From: Microbacteriaceae bacterium
GTDB taxonomy: Bacteria; Actinomycetota; Actinomycetes; Actinomycetales; Microbacteriaceae
Assembly: GCA_025464995.1 (NCBI GenBank)
Contig: JAODMO010000039.1
Coordinates: 20,674 to 84,673, forward strand
Length of the DNA: 64,000 bases
Direction of reading: 5' to 3'
The notes under the pieces were generated by a model. It was not told the origin of the DNA. It did not search any database and was given only the letters and a program-made list of their open reading frames with translations. The translations under genes were made by a program, and so were the position numbers. Positions 19,074 through 27,835 of the stretch are shown in pieces. Numbering within the stretch: position 1 is the first letter of the stretch; every line of letters starts with the position of its first letter.

Positions 19074-19949
19074 ATGCAGAGAGTCGCCGTCCAGAGCGCC
19101 CCGTGCATGCAACAAACCGCTGACGGGGGTCACGCTGTGGAACGAACAGAACGCAACGCACTGGTGGTGGAGAACCTTCCACTTGTCGGCTACCTCGTCT
19201 CGGAGGTGTGGGCCAAGGCCCGTCACCTTTCGCGCGATGACCTCGCGTCTGCCGCCGCTCTCGCCCTCGTCTCCTCCGCCGACGCCTTCCGTCCGGAACT
19301 CGGCGTCCCCTTCGGTGCCTTCGCCCGCCGCCGCATCATCGGCGCCTTCGCCGATGAGATGCGCGCCGGCGACTGGGCCACCCGCGGCGCGCGTCGTCGC
19401 ATCAAGGACACCCTCGCCGTGCAGGAGACGCTGACCGCCGCGATGGGCCGCAAGCCGAAGGTCGACGAGATCGCGTCTGCCCTCGGAGTCGACCGTGAGT
19501 CCGCCGCCGCCGGCATCGCCGACGCATCCCGCGTCGTCGTTGTTCTCGACGAGGCCGTCGCCGGTGCGCTCGTAGCCGAGTCGGCCCTGCCGGAGGAGAC
19601 GCTCCTCTCTGCCGAGCGCCTCGCATACCTGCACGCATCGGTCGACGCTCTCCCCGAGAAGATGCGCGCCGTCATCTCGGCGATCTACTTCGACGACAAG
19701 ACGGTCAAGGAGATCGCTGAGGAGTCGGGTACGACCCACTCCGCCGTCTCACAGTTGCGCTCGGAGGCCGTGCGCCTGCTGCGCGACGGCCTCGAGACCC
19801 ACTACTCCGACTCCATCGCGGAGTACACGCCGACCTCGCGCATCGCCCTCTCGAGCCGAAGCGCCTACCTGGCCCGCGTGGCCGAGCACGCGATGTCGAC
19901 GTCAGTGCGCGACCGCGGCGTCGTGCACACGGAAGCCGCCGCATCCTGA
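19074..19949 (+). CDS. fliA: RNA polymerase sigma factor for flagellar genes (FliA/sigma-28-like); exact start uncertain (19074, 19107 or GTG 19138)
   Basis: Sigma-70 family region 2 (LVSEVWAKARHLSRDDLASAAALALVSSADAFRPELGVPFGAFARRRIIGAFADEMR) and region 4 (LPEKMRAVISAIYFDDKTVKEIAEESGTTHSAVSQLRSEAVRLLR). Confidence 0.9.
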   Translation: MQRVAVQSAPCMQQTADGGHAVERTERNALVVENLPLVGYLVSEVWAKARHLSRDDLASAAALALVSSADAFRPELGVPFGAFARRRIIGAFADEMRAGDWATRGARRRIKDTLAVQETLTAAMGRKPKVDEIASALGVDRESAAAGIADASRVVVVLDEAVAGALVAESALPEETLLSAERLAYLHASVDALPEKMRAVISAIYFDDKTVKEIAEESGTTHSAVSQLRSEAVRLLRDGLETHYSDSIAEYTPTSRIALSSRSAYLARVAEHAMSTSVRDRGVVHTEAAAS

Positions 19950-19976
19950 TGCACTGAAAAAGCTTTGCTTGGTGCC

Positions 19977-20003
19977 TAACGCGATTCCGCGACCGGCCGA
20001 TAG
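19977..20003 (+). promoter_or_regulatory. FliA/sigma-28-type promoter for flagellin
   Basis: TAAC-N15(gcgattccgcgaccg)-GCCGATAG. Confidence 0.85.
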
Positions 20004-20013
20004 CTAGAGGTAT

Positions 20014-20056
20014 CGGCCCATGGATGGGCCGGTGAGGCCAAACCCAATCACGGAGG
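20014..20056 (+). promoter_or_regulatory. Candidate CsrA-binding leader of flagellin mRNA
   Basis: Hairpin CGGCCC-ATGGAT-GGGCCG (20014-20031) with GGA in the loop, plus ACGGAGG (20050-20056) overlapping the Shine-Dalgarno. Confidence 0.65.
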
Positions 20057-20064
20057 AAAACATC

Positions 20065-21207
20065 ATGGGTATGCAGATCAACACCAACGTTGCGGCGCTC
20101 AACTCGTACCGCAACCTGTCCAACACGCAGAACGACCTGTCGAAGTCGTTGGAGAAGCTCTCCAGCGGCCTCCGCATCAACCGGGCAGCGGACGATGCAG
20201 CCGGTCTGGCAATCTCCGAGGGCCTGCGTGCGCAGGTCGGCGGCCTGTCGGTTGCCTCGCGTAACGCACAGGACGGCATCTCGGTCATCCAGACCGCTGA
20301 AGGCGGACTGACCGAGGTCCACTCGATCCTCCAGCGTCTCCGCGACCTCGCAGTGCAGTCCGGTAACGACTCGAACAACTCGGAGTCCCGTGCGGCCATC
20401 ACGACGGAGGCCACGCAGCTGACCTCCGAGCTGAACCGTATCTCCGACGTCACCAACTTCAACGGCACGAAGCTCCTCGATGGCTCATCGCCCTCGATGT
20501 CCTTCCAGGTCGGCGCGGATGGTTCAGCCAGCAGCCGCATCGCGGTGAGCCTCACCGGTGCCGATGTCAAGGGTGTCGCTTCGGCGCTCACCGTTGGTGC
20601 AGCTGGTTCGCAGATCACGGTCGCAACGCCGACCGATGTTACCGGCGCACAGACGTTCACCGTCACGAAGGGCGGTGCTGCGACGGTGGTCACCACCGCG
20701 TCGCTTGGTGCTGCCGGCACCATGACGTCGACCGCCCAGGTCGCCGCAGCGCTCAACAAGGACGCCAGCTTCACGACCGACCTCGTTGCCACGGTCGACG
20801 CGTCGAACAAGCTCATCGTGTCGTCGAAGACCGGCGGAGTCGTCACGGCAGCCACAGCACCCGGCACGGGTCTCTCGGTCGGCGTCGCGGCCCCCGCCGC
20901 AGCGCTCGACTTCACCACCGCGGCAGGTTCTGCAGCAGCGATCACCAGGATCGATGCCCAGATCTCCAACGTGTCGAGCGCCCGCGCCACCCTCGGTGCC
21001 GTGCAGAACCGTTTCGAGTCCACGATCAACAGCCTCAACGTCTCCAAGGAGAACCTCGCCGCTGCGGAGTCGCGAATCCGCGACACCGACATGGCGTCGG
21101 AGATGGTCTCGTACACCCGTGCGAACATCCTCTCGCAGGCCGGTACCGCCATGCTCGCGCAGGCGAACCAGTCCAACCAGGGCGTTCTGCAGCTGCTCCG
21201 CGGCTAG
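20065..21207 (+). CDS. fliC: Flagellin
   Basis: MGMQINTNVAALNSYRNLSNTQNDLSKSLEKLSSGLRINRAADDAAGLAISEGLRAQ; C-terminal DTDMASEMVSYTRANILSQAGTAMLAQANQSNQGVLQLLRG; GGAGG Shine-Dalgarno at 20052. Confidence 0.98.
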   Translation: MGMQINTNVAALNSYRNLSNTQNDLSKSLEKLSSGLRINRAADDAAGLAISEGLRAQVGGLSVASRNAQDGISVIQTAEGGLTEVHSILQRLRDLAVQSGNDSNNSESRAAITTEATQLTSELNRISDVTNFNGTKLLDGSSPSMSFQVGADGSASSRIAVSLTGADVKGVASALTVGAAGSQITVATPTDVTGAQTFTVTKGGAATVVTTASLGAAGTMTSTAQVAAALNKDASFTTDLVATVDASNKLIVSSKTGGVVTAATAPGTGLSVGVAAPAAALDFTTAAGSAAAITRIDAQISNVSSARATLGAVQNRFESTINSLNVSKENLAAAESRIRDTDMASEMVSYTRANILSQAGTAMLAQANQSNQGVLQLLRG

Positions 21208-21223
21208 TCAGATCGGATAGATC

Positions 21224-21283
21224 AACGCCCGGCGGTTCTCGAGAGGGAACTGGACGTCTCGACCGAGCGCCGCCGGGCGTTTT
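21224..21283 (+). terminator. Terminator after flagellin gene
   Basis: 12-bp stem AACGCCCGGCGG / CCGCCGGGCGTT followed by TT. Confidence 0.75.
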
Positions 21284-21331
21284 CCGCACCACAGCATCGA
21301 ACCAGCATCATCCACCCCAAGGAGAACCGAC

Positions 21332-22711
21332 ATGGCTGTAGGGCTCGACGGTCTAGCGAGTGGGCTCCCCACAGCCGATCTCATCGCCTCGCTCATGGCC
21401 ATCGAGGCGGTTCCACAGAATCTACTCAAGAACTCCGCGATCGCCGCGAACACGTCGGTCGCCGCGCTCCGGGCACTGAACGGCCAGATCGCCGCCCTCG
21501 CCACCCTCGCAGGCACCACGGCCAAGCCGGGGTCACTCGACTTCTACTCGGCGACGAGCAGCTCGACCAAGGTCACGGCGACAGCGACCGCTGGCGCCGA
21601 GAACAGCACGCTCGATATCGTCGTCGGCAAACTCGCGCAGTCGCAGGTGGGCGTCACTGCCGCGATGACGCAGTGGTCGACGCCCGCCGTGCTCACCATC
21701 GTCAGGGCCGACGGAACGACCAAGGAGATCACCGCAGACTCGACGTCGCTCGACGACGTGGTCGCGGCGGTCAATGCCGCGGGAACGGGGGTGACCGCGA
21801 CCAAGGTCGCCTCGGGCGCGGATGCGAACGGCGTCTCGCAATTCCGCCTGCAATTCAGCGGCAAGGACACCGGCGCGAGCTCGGCCTTCACCGTGTACTC
21901 CGGATCGGCCGCCGACGTCTCGGCCGGCAGCGCCACCGACGTCCTCACCCAGCCCGGGGCCGCGGTGATCCGCACCGCGCAAGACGCGTCGGTCACCCTC
22001 TGGGCGGGCACGCCCGCCGCCCAGGTGCTCACGTCGGCGACCAACACGTTCACCGACCTGCTGCCGGGAGTCTCGGTCACCGTCTCCGGCGCGTCCGTCG
22101 ACCCGGTCACCATCTCCGTCGCTCGCGACACGACCGCCTCGAGCGCGGCCGCGGCGGCCGTCGTCAACGCGCTGAACGGAGTGCTCGCCTACATCAGCAC
22201 CCGCTCGGTGAGCACCGCGAGCACCGACGCCGCAGGCAAGCCGATCCTCTCCGGAGGAGTGTTCACGGGCGACAACATGACGCGCGTCGTCAGCCAGAAG
22301 CTCCTCGACGCGGCTTCCGCACCCGTCGCCGGCCACTCGCCGTCGGAGTATGGCATCTCCATCACCAAGACGGGGGCGATGGAGTTCAGCGCCCAGAAGT
22401 TCGCCGCGGCGTATGAGAAAGACCCGGTCACGGTACAAGCGGCTGTCTCCGAGATCGCGTCGCGCATCGCGTCCGCGGCGTCCAGCGCGTCGGACAAGAC
22501 GACCGGCACCGTCTCGCAGAAGATCACCGGCACGCAGTCGACCATCACGAATCTCAACGATCAGGTTGCGAGGTGGGACGACCGCCTTGCGACCCGCAAG
22601 ACCAATCTCCAGCGCATGTATTCGGCATTCGAAGTGCGCATGAGCAACATGAACGCGCAAATGACCTGGCTCACCTCCCAGGTGGACTCGCTGCAAGCGC
22701 AGAAGGACTGA
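21332..22711 (+). CDS. fliD: Flagellar filament cap protein FliD
   Basis: MAVGLDGLASGLPTADLIASLMAIE N-terminus and coiled-coil C-terminus MYSAFEVRMSNMNAQMTWLTSQVDSLQAQ. Confidence 0.95.
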   Translation: MAVGLDGLASGLPTADLIASLMAIEAVPQNLLKNSAIAANTSVAALRALNGQIAALATLAGTTAKPGSLDFYSATSSSTKVTATATAGAENSTLDIVVGKLAQSQVGVTAAMTQWSTPAVLTIVRADGTTKEITADSTSLDDVVAAVNAAGTGVTATKVASGADANGVSQFRLQFSGKDTGASSAFTVYSGSAADVSAGSATDVLTQPGAAVIRTAQDASVTLWAGTPAAQVLTSATNTFTDLLPGVSVTVSGASVDPVTISVARDTTASSAAAAAVVNALNGVLAYISTRSVSTASTDAAGKPILSGGVFTGDNMTRVVSQKLLDAASAPVAGHSPSEYGISITKTGAMEFSAQKFAAAYEKDPVTVQAAVSEIASRIASAASSASDKTTGTVSQKITGTQSTITNLNDQVARWDDRLATRKTNLQRMYSAFEVRMSNMNAQMTWLTSQVDSLQAQKD

Positions 22712-22713
22712 CG

Positions 22714-23154
22714 ATGACGATGTATGCCAACACCAAGCAGCAGCGCGACCGCTATGCGGCCGACGCCATAGCATCTGCATCGCCCGTGCGCCTGCTCACG
22801 ATGCTCTACGACCGGCTCCTTCTCGACCTCGCTCGCGCCGAAGAGGCGCACGCGACCAAGAGCTGGTCGGTCGCGTCCGCGAACCTGCTGCATGCCCAAG
22901 ACATCGTCGCCGAGCTCCAGTCGTCGCTCAAGGTCGACGCGTGGGACGGCGGCGAGCGCCTGATGGCCCTTTACGTGTACATCTCCAGCGCCCTCGTGAC
23001 CGCCAACGTGCAGCGCGACACCGCGCTCATCGGCGAGTGCATCACGCTGCTCGAGCCGCTGCGCGAGGCGTGGCACGAGGCGGCCGGCCAGATCGCCGCG
23101 AGCCAGCCGAGCGCACCGGTGTCGTCGTCGAGCGGGATGCTCGGCGTTGCCTGA
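22714..23154 (+). CDS. fliS: Flagellar export chaperone FliS
   Basis: ATG 22714; YAADAIASASPVRLLTMLYDRLLLDLARAE is FliS-like; directly downstream of fliD. Confidence 0.9.
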   Translation: MTMYANTKQQRDRYAADAIASASPVRLLTMLYDRLLLDLARAEEAHATKSWSVASANLLHAQDIVAELQSSLKVDAWDGGERLMALYVYISSALVTANVQRDTALIGECITLLEPLREAWHEAAGQIAASQPSAPVSSSSGMLGVA

Positions 23155-23458
23155 GCTCTCACCGCGCTACGACAGCTGGGTAGAGGTCATGGCCGCGCTC
23201 GAGGCCGCCACCCAGTCGGCGACACGCCTCGACACGGTGCGGGATGCGGCCGCCGACGCCCCCTGGACGGCGCCGACGCACCTCGGGCCGATCCCCGGCG
23301 AGTTGCGCGAACGCGCCGACCGCCTGCTCGTTGACCAGCGCGCCTCCATCCGCAACCTCGAAGACCTGCACCGTGAGACGGGCCGGCACCTGGCCGCGGT
23401 GCGTGCCGTGCCGTCGCCTCGTGACGGCCAGTCGGTCTATCTCGACGTCTCCGGCTGA
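23147..23458 (+). CDS. Small protein in FliT-like position downstream of fliS
   Basis: 103-aa ORF with TTG start overlapping the fliS stop; length and position suggest a FliT-like chaperone but no clear motif. Confidence 0.5.
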   Translation: MPELSPRYDSWVEVMAALEAATQSATRLDTVRDAAADAPWTAPTHLGPIPGELRERADRLLVDQRASIRNLEDLHRETGRHLAAVRAVPSPRDGQSVYLDVSG

Positions 23459-23479
23459 AAGAAAACCTCCACTCACGCC

Positions 23480-23506
23480 TAACGTTTGGCGCTCGTCGTC
23501 CGATAG
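23480..23506 (+). promoter_or_regulatory. FliA/sigma-28-type promoter for flgB operon
   Basis: TAAC-N15(gtttggcgctcgtcg)-TCCGATAG. Confidence 0.8.
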
Positions 23507-23584
23507 GTAGTCACGAGAGCACGGATTGCTCACCATTAGGCCACGGACCGGCCGCTTCGTTTCCTGCTACGAGACGGAACAACC

Positions 23585-23926
23585 GTGCTTGAATCTGTCA
23601 CCTCCGCGGCGCTCAGCAGCGCTCTGGACGGCCTCGCGCTGCGCCAGCGCGTGATCGCGAGCAACATCGCGAACGTCAACACCCCCGGATACGCGTCACA
23701 GCGCGTCCTCTTCGAGGACGCGCTCGCCGAGTCGGTCGAGCGGGGCGACGGCAGGGTCGAGGCGACGACGGCCCGATCGCTCGAGCCCACGCGTCTCGAC
23801 GGCAACAACGTGAACCTCGACACCGAGACGCTCTCCAACGTCGACACCGTGCTGCGCTTCCAATTCGCCAGTCAGGCCATCGGCGGGCAGTTCAGCGCGC
23901 TCCGCACCGCGATGAGAACCAACTGA
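23585..23926 (+). CDS. flgB: Flagellar proximal rod protein FlgB
   Basis: SALDGLALRQRVIASNIANVNTPGYASQRVLFEDAL rod signature. Confidence 0.93.
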   Translation: MLESVTSAALSSALDGLALRQRVIASNIANVNTPGYASQRVLFEDALAESVERGDGRVEATTARSLEPTRLDGNNVNLDTETLSNVDTVLRFQFASQAIGGQFSALRTAMRTN

Positions 23927-24318
23927 TGACATTCGACGCCATCGGCATCGCCGGCACCGGCCTCACACTGCACCGCAAGTGGCTCGACGCGGTCTCCGAC
24001 AACCTCGCCAACATCAACACGGTGAAGCCGACCGACGGCGAGGCGTTCCGCGCCCGCTATGTCGTCGCCCAGGAGGGCGAGGGCACGACGGGTGTCTATG
24101 TCGCCGGCGCCGCCTTCGGCGACGCAGCGGGTCGCCTCGTGTACGAGCCGAACCATCCGCTCGCCGACGCCGAGGGCTACGTGCGCTACCCCGACATCGA
24201 CCTGGCCTCGCAGATGGGCCAGCTCATCATGGCCCAGCGCGGCTACCAGGCCAACGCGGCCGTCGTCGACCGCGCCAAAGAGACCTACCAGGCAGCCCTC
24301 CAGATCGGACGCAACTGA
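23926..24318 (+). CDS. flgC: Flagellar rod protein FlgC
   Basis: IGIAGTGLTLHRKWLDAVSDNLANINTVK... and YPDIDLASQMGQLIMAQRGYQANAAVVDRAKETYQAALQIGRN. Confidence 0.93.
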   Translation: MTFDAIGIAGTGLTLHRKWLDAVSDNLANINTVKPTDGEAFRARYVVAQEGEGTTGVYVAGAAFGDAAGRLVYEPNHPLADAEGYVRYPDIDLASQMGQLIMAQRGYQANAAVVDRAKETYQAALQIGRN

Positions 24319-24623
24319 TGAACCCCCTCTCCGTCTCGTCGGTGCAGGCCACGACACCGACGACGTACCTCTCGAACGTCGGTGGGGTCCAGGCCACCGA
24401 CGGCTCGAGATTCGCCGCCTCGCTCACCGGCGCCGTCGACGGACTGCAGCAGCTGCAGAACTCGTCGAACGATCTCGCCGTCAAGGCGGTCACGGGCAAC
24501 CTCGAAGACATCCACAACGCCACTCTCGCCTCGACGCGCGCCTCTGTCACCCTCGAACTCGTCGCGGCCGTGCGTAACAAGGGCCTCGACGCGTTCACCG
24601 AGATCATGCGGATGCAGGCCTGA
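24318..24623 (+). CDS. fliE: Flagellar hook-basal body complex protein FliE
   Basis: 101-aa frame MNPLSVSSVQAT...NSSNDLAVKAVTGNLEDIHNATLASTRASVTLELVAAVRNKGLDAFTEIMRMQA. Confidence 0.9.
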   Translation: MNPLSVSSVQATTPTTYLSNVGGVQATDGSRFAASLTGAVDGLQQLQNSSNDLAVKAVTGNLEDIHNATLASTRASVTLELVAAVRNKGLDAFTEIMRMQA

Positions 24624-26221
24624 TGCCGCGCCAGGTCACCTCGGCGTTCCGCCAGTTCGCGAACGCCGTGCGCGAGTTCACGATCGCGCAGCGCACCGTC
24701 GCCATCATCGGCATCGCCGTGCTCGTGCTCGGGGTCATCGCCCTCGGCATGTGGATCACGAAGCCCTCGTACACGCCGCTCTTCTCCGGCCTCACCGGCG
24801 CCGACGCCAACACGCTCGTCGAGCAGCTCCGTTCCGACGGTGTGCCGTACGAGCTCAGCAACGGCGGCGCCACGATCATGGTGCCCGAGGCGAACGTCTA
24901 CGACGAGCGCCTCAAGGCGGCCGCAGCCGGCCTGCCCTCCTCGAGCACGGGCGGCTACTCGCTGCTCGACTCGATGGGCGTCACCGCCTCCGAGTTTCAG
25001 CAGGACGTCACCTACAAGCGCGCACTCGAGGGCGAACTCGCCAAGACGATCTCCGCGCTCACCGGTGTCAAGACCGCGTCGGTGCGCCTCGCGATCCCCG
25101 AGGAGACCGTCTTCGTCTCCGAGAAGCGCGACCCGACCGCTTCCGTGTTCGTCGAGACGCAGAGCGGGGTGACGCTGTCATCCGACCAGGTGCAGGCGAT
25201 CGTTCACCTTACGAGCGCGTCGATCGACGGCATGGCGCCGTCGGATGTCGCCGTCGTCGACTCCAAGGGCACCGTGCTCTCCGCCGTGGGCGAGGGTGCC
25301 GTCGGTGGCGCCGACCAGCAGCTCTCCGACTACGAGACCGCCATCCGCGCGTCCGTGCAGACCATGCTCGACAAGGTCGTCGGTGCGGGCAACGCGACCG
25401 TCGCCGTCGCCGCCGACATGAGCAAGGAATCGGGCTCGCGCACGGAGGAGACGTTCGAGTCGCCCGACGGACCGCTCGCGATGAGCGAGTCGGCGACCGT
25501 CGAGGGCACAGCCACCCCCGGCCAGACGGCCGCGGGAGTGCTCGGCCCCGACAACATCGCGGTTCCCGGCGCCGCTGCGGCCGGTGCGGCCGGATCGAGC
25601 TCTTCGACCCTGACCCGCAACAACGCGGTCAACAAGGTCACCGAGTCGACGACCATCCCCGCGGGAGTGCTCAACCGCAAGACGATCTCGGTCGCGATCA
25701 ACCAGGGCGCGGCCAAGGGCCTCAACGTCGCCGACGTCACCGCACTCGTGTCGTCCGCCGCGGGCATCGACGCCGCCCGCGGCGACGTCGTGACGGTCGA
25801 GGTGGTTCCGTTCAACGGTGCCGGCGCGACGCAGGCGGCCGAGGCGCTCGCGGCCGCGGAAGCCGACGCCAACGCCGAGCGTTTCGCCGACCTCATCCGC
25901 ACCGCCGTCATCGCTCTCGCGATCGCCATCCCGATCATCGTCGCCCTCGCCGTCTTCGCGTCGAAGTCGAAGCGCCGCCGCCAGGAGATCGAGGAGGCGG
26001 ACGACCTCGCCGACCTGCGCTCGATCCTGAACGACACGCAGCCGGCCGCCATCACGACGCCGCTCCGCGCCGCCATCCCGACCGTACCGACCTCGCCGCT
26101 GCTCATCGAATCGAACGCCGTCGACCGCACGCGTGCCGAGATCGACGCGCTCGCGGCGCAGGACCCGCAGCGCGCCGCCGAGTTCCTCCGCGGCCTCATG
26201 GATGACAGGCGGCGCGCATGA
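24623..26221 (+). CDS. fliF: Flagellar M-ring protein FliF
   Basis: YTPLFSGLTGADANTLVEQLRSDGVPYELSNGGATIMVPEANVYDERLKAAAAGLPSSS is a FliF signature; two TM segments. Confidence 0.96.
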   Translation: MPRQVTSAFRQFANAVREFTIAQRTVAIIGIAVLVLGVIALGMWITKPSYTPLFSGLTGADANTLVEQLRSDGVPYELSNGGATIMVPEANVYDERLKAAAAGLPSSSTGGYSLLDSMGVTASEFQQDVTYKRALEGELAKTISALTGVKTASVRLAIPEETVFVSEKRDPTASVFVETQSGVTLSSDQVQAIVHLTSASIDGMAPSDVAVVDSKGTVLSAVGEGAVGGADQQLSDYETAIRASVQTMLDKVVGAGNATVAVAADMSKESGSRTEETFESPDGPLAMSESATVEGTATPGQTAAGVLGPDNIAVPGAAAAGAAGSSSSTLTRNNAVNKVTESTTIPAGVLNRKTISVAINQGAAKGLNVADVTALVSSAAGIDAARGDVVTVEVVPFNGAGATQAAEALAAAEADANAERFADLIRTAVIALAIAIPIIVALAVFASKSKRRRQEIEEADDLADLRSILNDTQPAAITTPLRAAIPTVPTSPLLIESNAVDRTRAEIDALAAQDPQRAAEFLRGLMDDRRRA

Positions 26222-27237
26222 CTGAGGCGACGCTCGCCCTGAGCGGCACGCAGAAGGTCGCCGTCGTGCTCATGAGCATGGACCAGGGAGCCGCCGCCTC
26301 CGTCATGAAGCAGTTCAGCGAGGCCGAGGCCGAGGAGATCGCGAGCGAGATCATCAAGCTGCGCCGCGTCGAGTCGAAGGTCGCCGACGAGGTCATGAAC
26401 GAGTACCACGACCTCACGGTCAAGGGTGGATGGAGCTCACGCGGCGGCAAGGACTTCGCGTCGAGCCTGCTCGAGGCGTCGTTCGGCGCCGAACGCGCCG
26501 GCAACCTGATGAACCGCGTCGCATCCAACATGGCCGGCAAGGCCTTCGAGTTCCTCGACTCGGTCGAACACGGCCAGGTCATCACGCTGCTCGACGGCGA
26601 ACTGCCGCAGACCATCGCCCTCGTGCTGGCACACATGCGCCCGGAGCACGCGTCGCCCGTGCTCGCGGGGCTCGACGTCGGCCTGCGCACCGAGGTCGCC
26701 CAGTGCATCGGTACCATGGGCACCGCCATCCCCGAGGCCGTGCGCGTCGTCGCCGACACCCTCAAGCTGCGCGCGGGTGCCGTCAGCTCCGTCGGCGAGA
26801 GTGTCGAGACCGTGGGCGGAGTGCAGCCGCTCGTCGAGATCATCAACAGGTCGGATGTCTCGACCGAGCGTGCGCTCCTCGAGCAGCTCGACGAGATCGA
26901 CCCCGAGCTCGCCGAAGAGGTGCGCTCGCGCATGCTCACCTTCGCCGACATCGTCAAACTCGAGCGTCGCGACGTGCAGCAGGTGCTGCGCGGCATCGAC
27001 ACCGGCGTGCTGGCGATCGCGATGAAGGGTTCGACCGAGGCCGTCATCGAGGTCATCAAGACCAACCTCTCCGAGCGCAACCGCGAGATCCTGGAGGACG
27101 AGGCGAAGCTGCTCGGTCCGGTGCGCGCGTCGCAGGTCGAGGAGGCGCGTGCCGAGGTCGTCCGCGCCATCCGCGACCTCGAGGCGAAGGGGAGCATCAC
27201 CGTGCAGCGCGGCGACGAGGACGAATATGTCTACTGA
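26218..27237 (+). CDS. fliG: Flagellar motor switch protein FliG
   Basis: LSGTQKVAVVLMSMDQGAAASVMKQFSEAEAEEIASEI; C-terminal TFADIVKLERRDVQQVLRGIDTGVLAIAMKGS. Confidence 0.96.
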   Translation: MTEATLALSGTQKVAVVLMSMDQGAAASVMKQFSEAEAEEIASEIIKLRRVESKVADEVMNEYHDLTVKGGWSSRGGKDFASSLLEASFGAERAGNLMNRVASNMAGKAFEFLDSVEHGQVITLLDGELPQTIALVLAHMRPEHASPVLAGLDVGLRTEVAQCIGTMGTAIPEAVRVVADTLKLRAGAVSSVGESVETVGGVQPLVEIINRSDVSTERALLEQLDEIDPELAEEVRSRMLTFADIVKLERRDVQQVLRGIDTGVLAIAMKGSTEAVIEVIKTNLSERNREILEDEAKLLGPVRASQVEEARAEVVRAIRDLEAKGSITVQRGDEDEYVY

Positions 27238-27835
27238 CGCCGAATTCCCGACCATGCGGTACCCGACGCTGCGCAGCAGCGCACAGGGCGATCGTGACGC
27301 CCGCGCCCGCGCCGGCGGTCACGCGGCCGGGTACACCGCCGGGCTCCGCGCCGCCGAGGCGGATGTCGCGGCTCGCATCGCCGCGCTCGAGGCCGAAAGA
27401 GCCGCCGAGTCGGTGCACGCCTCGGCGCGCGTCGACCGCGCCGTCCTCCTCCTCGCCGCAGCGGCCAGGGCGCTCGACGCACGAACCGTGCCCGTGCTCG
27501 CGGGGGCGCAGGCCACCATCGAGGACGCTGCGCTGCAACTCGCCGAGGCGGTCGTCGCCTCCGAGTTCGGCGACTCCGGGTCGGTGGCGAGGTCGGCGAT
27601 GCACCGGGCCCTGTCCGGTGTCGACACGGCCATCGTGCACACCGTCCGCATGAACCCCGTCGACCTCGAGACCCTCGAATCCCTCGACCTCACGCCCGTC
27701 GGCGTCGACTTCACCGCCGACCCCTCGCTCTCTCGCGGCGACGCCGTCACGGAGTTCCCCGACGGCTACCTCGACGCGCGCGTCTCCACCGCGCTCGCCC
27801 GTGCCCGTGCGGCGCTCGAGGGGGCCCGCCCGTGA
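27227..27835 (+). CDS. fliH: Flagellar assembly protein FliH-like
   Basis: ATG 27227 frame MSTDAEFPTMRYPTLRSSAQGDRDARARAGGHAAGYTAGLRAAEADVAARIAALEAER, between fliG and fliI. Confidence 0.8.
   Translation: MSTDAEFPTMRYPTLRSSAQGDRDARARAGGHAAGYTAGLRAAEADVAARIAALEAERAAESVHASARVDRAVLLLAAAARALDARTVPVLAGAQATIEDAALQLAEAVVASEFGDSGSVARSAMHRALSGVDTAIVHTVRMNPVDLETLESLDLTPVGVDFTADPSLSRGDAVTEFPDGYLDARVSTALARARAALEGARP

Noticed and set aside
24382-26205. 607-aa plus ORF overlapping fliE/fliF
   Set aside because: Shadow frame of fliF; Arg-rich with no domain signal. The same applies to the other very long alternative-frame ORFs (e.g. 28903-30996 minus, 39890-41410 minus, 49774-51885 minus).
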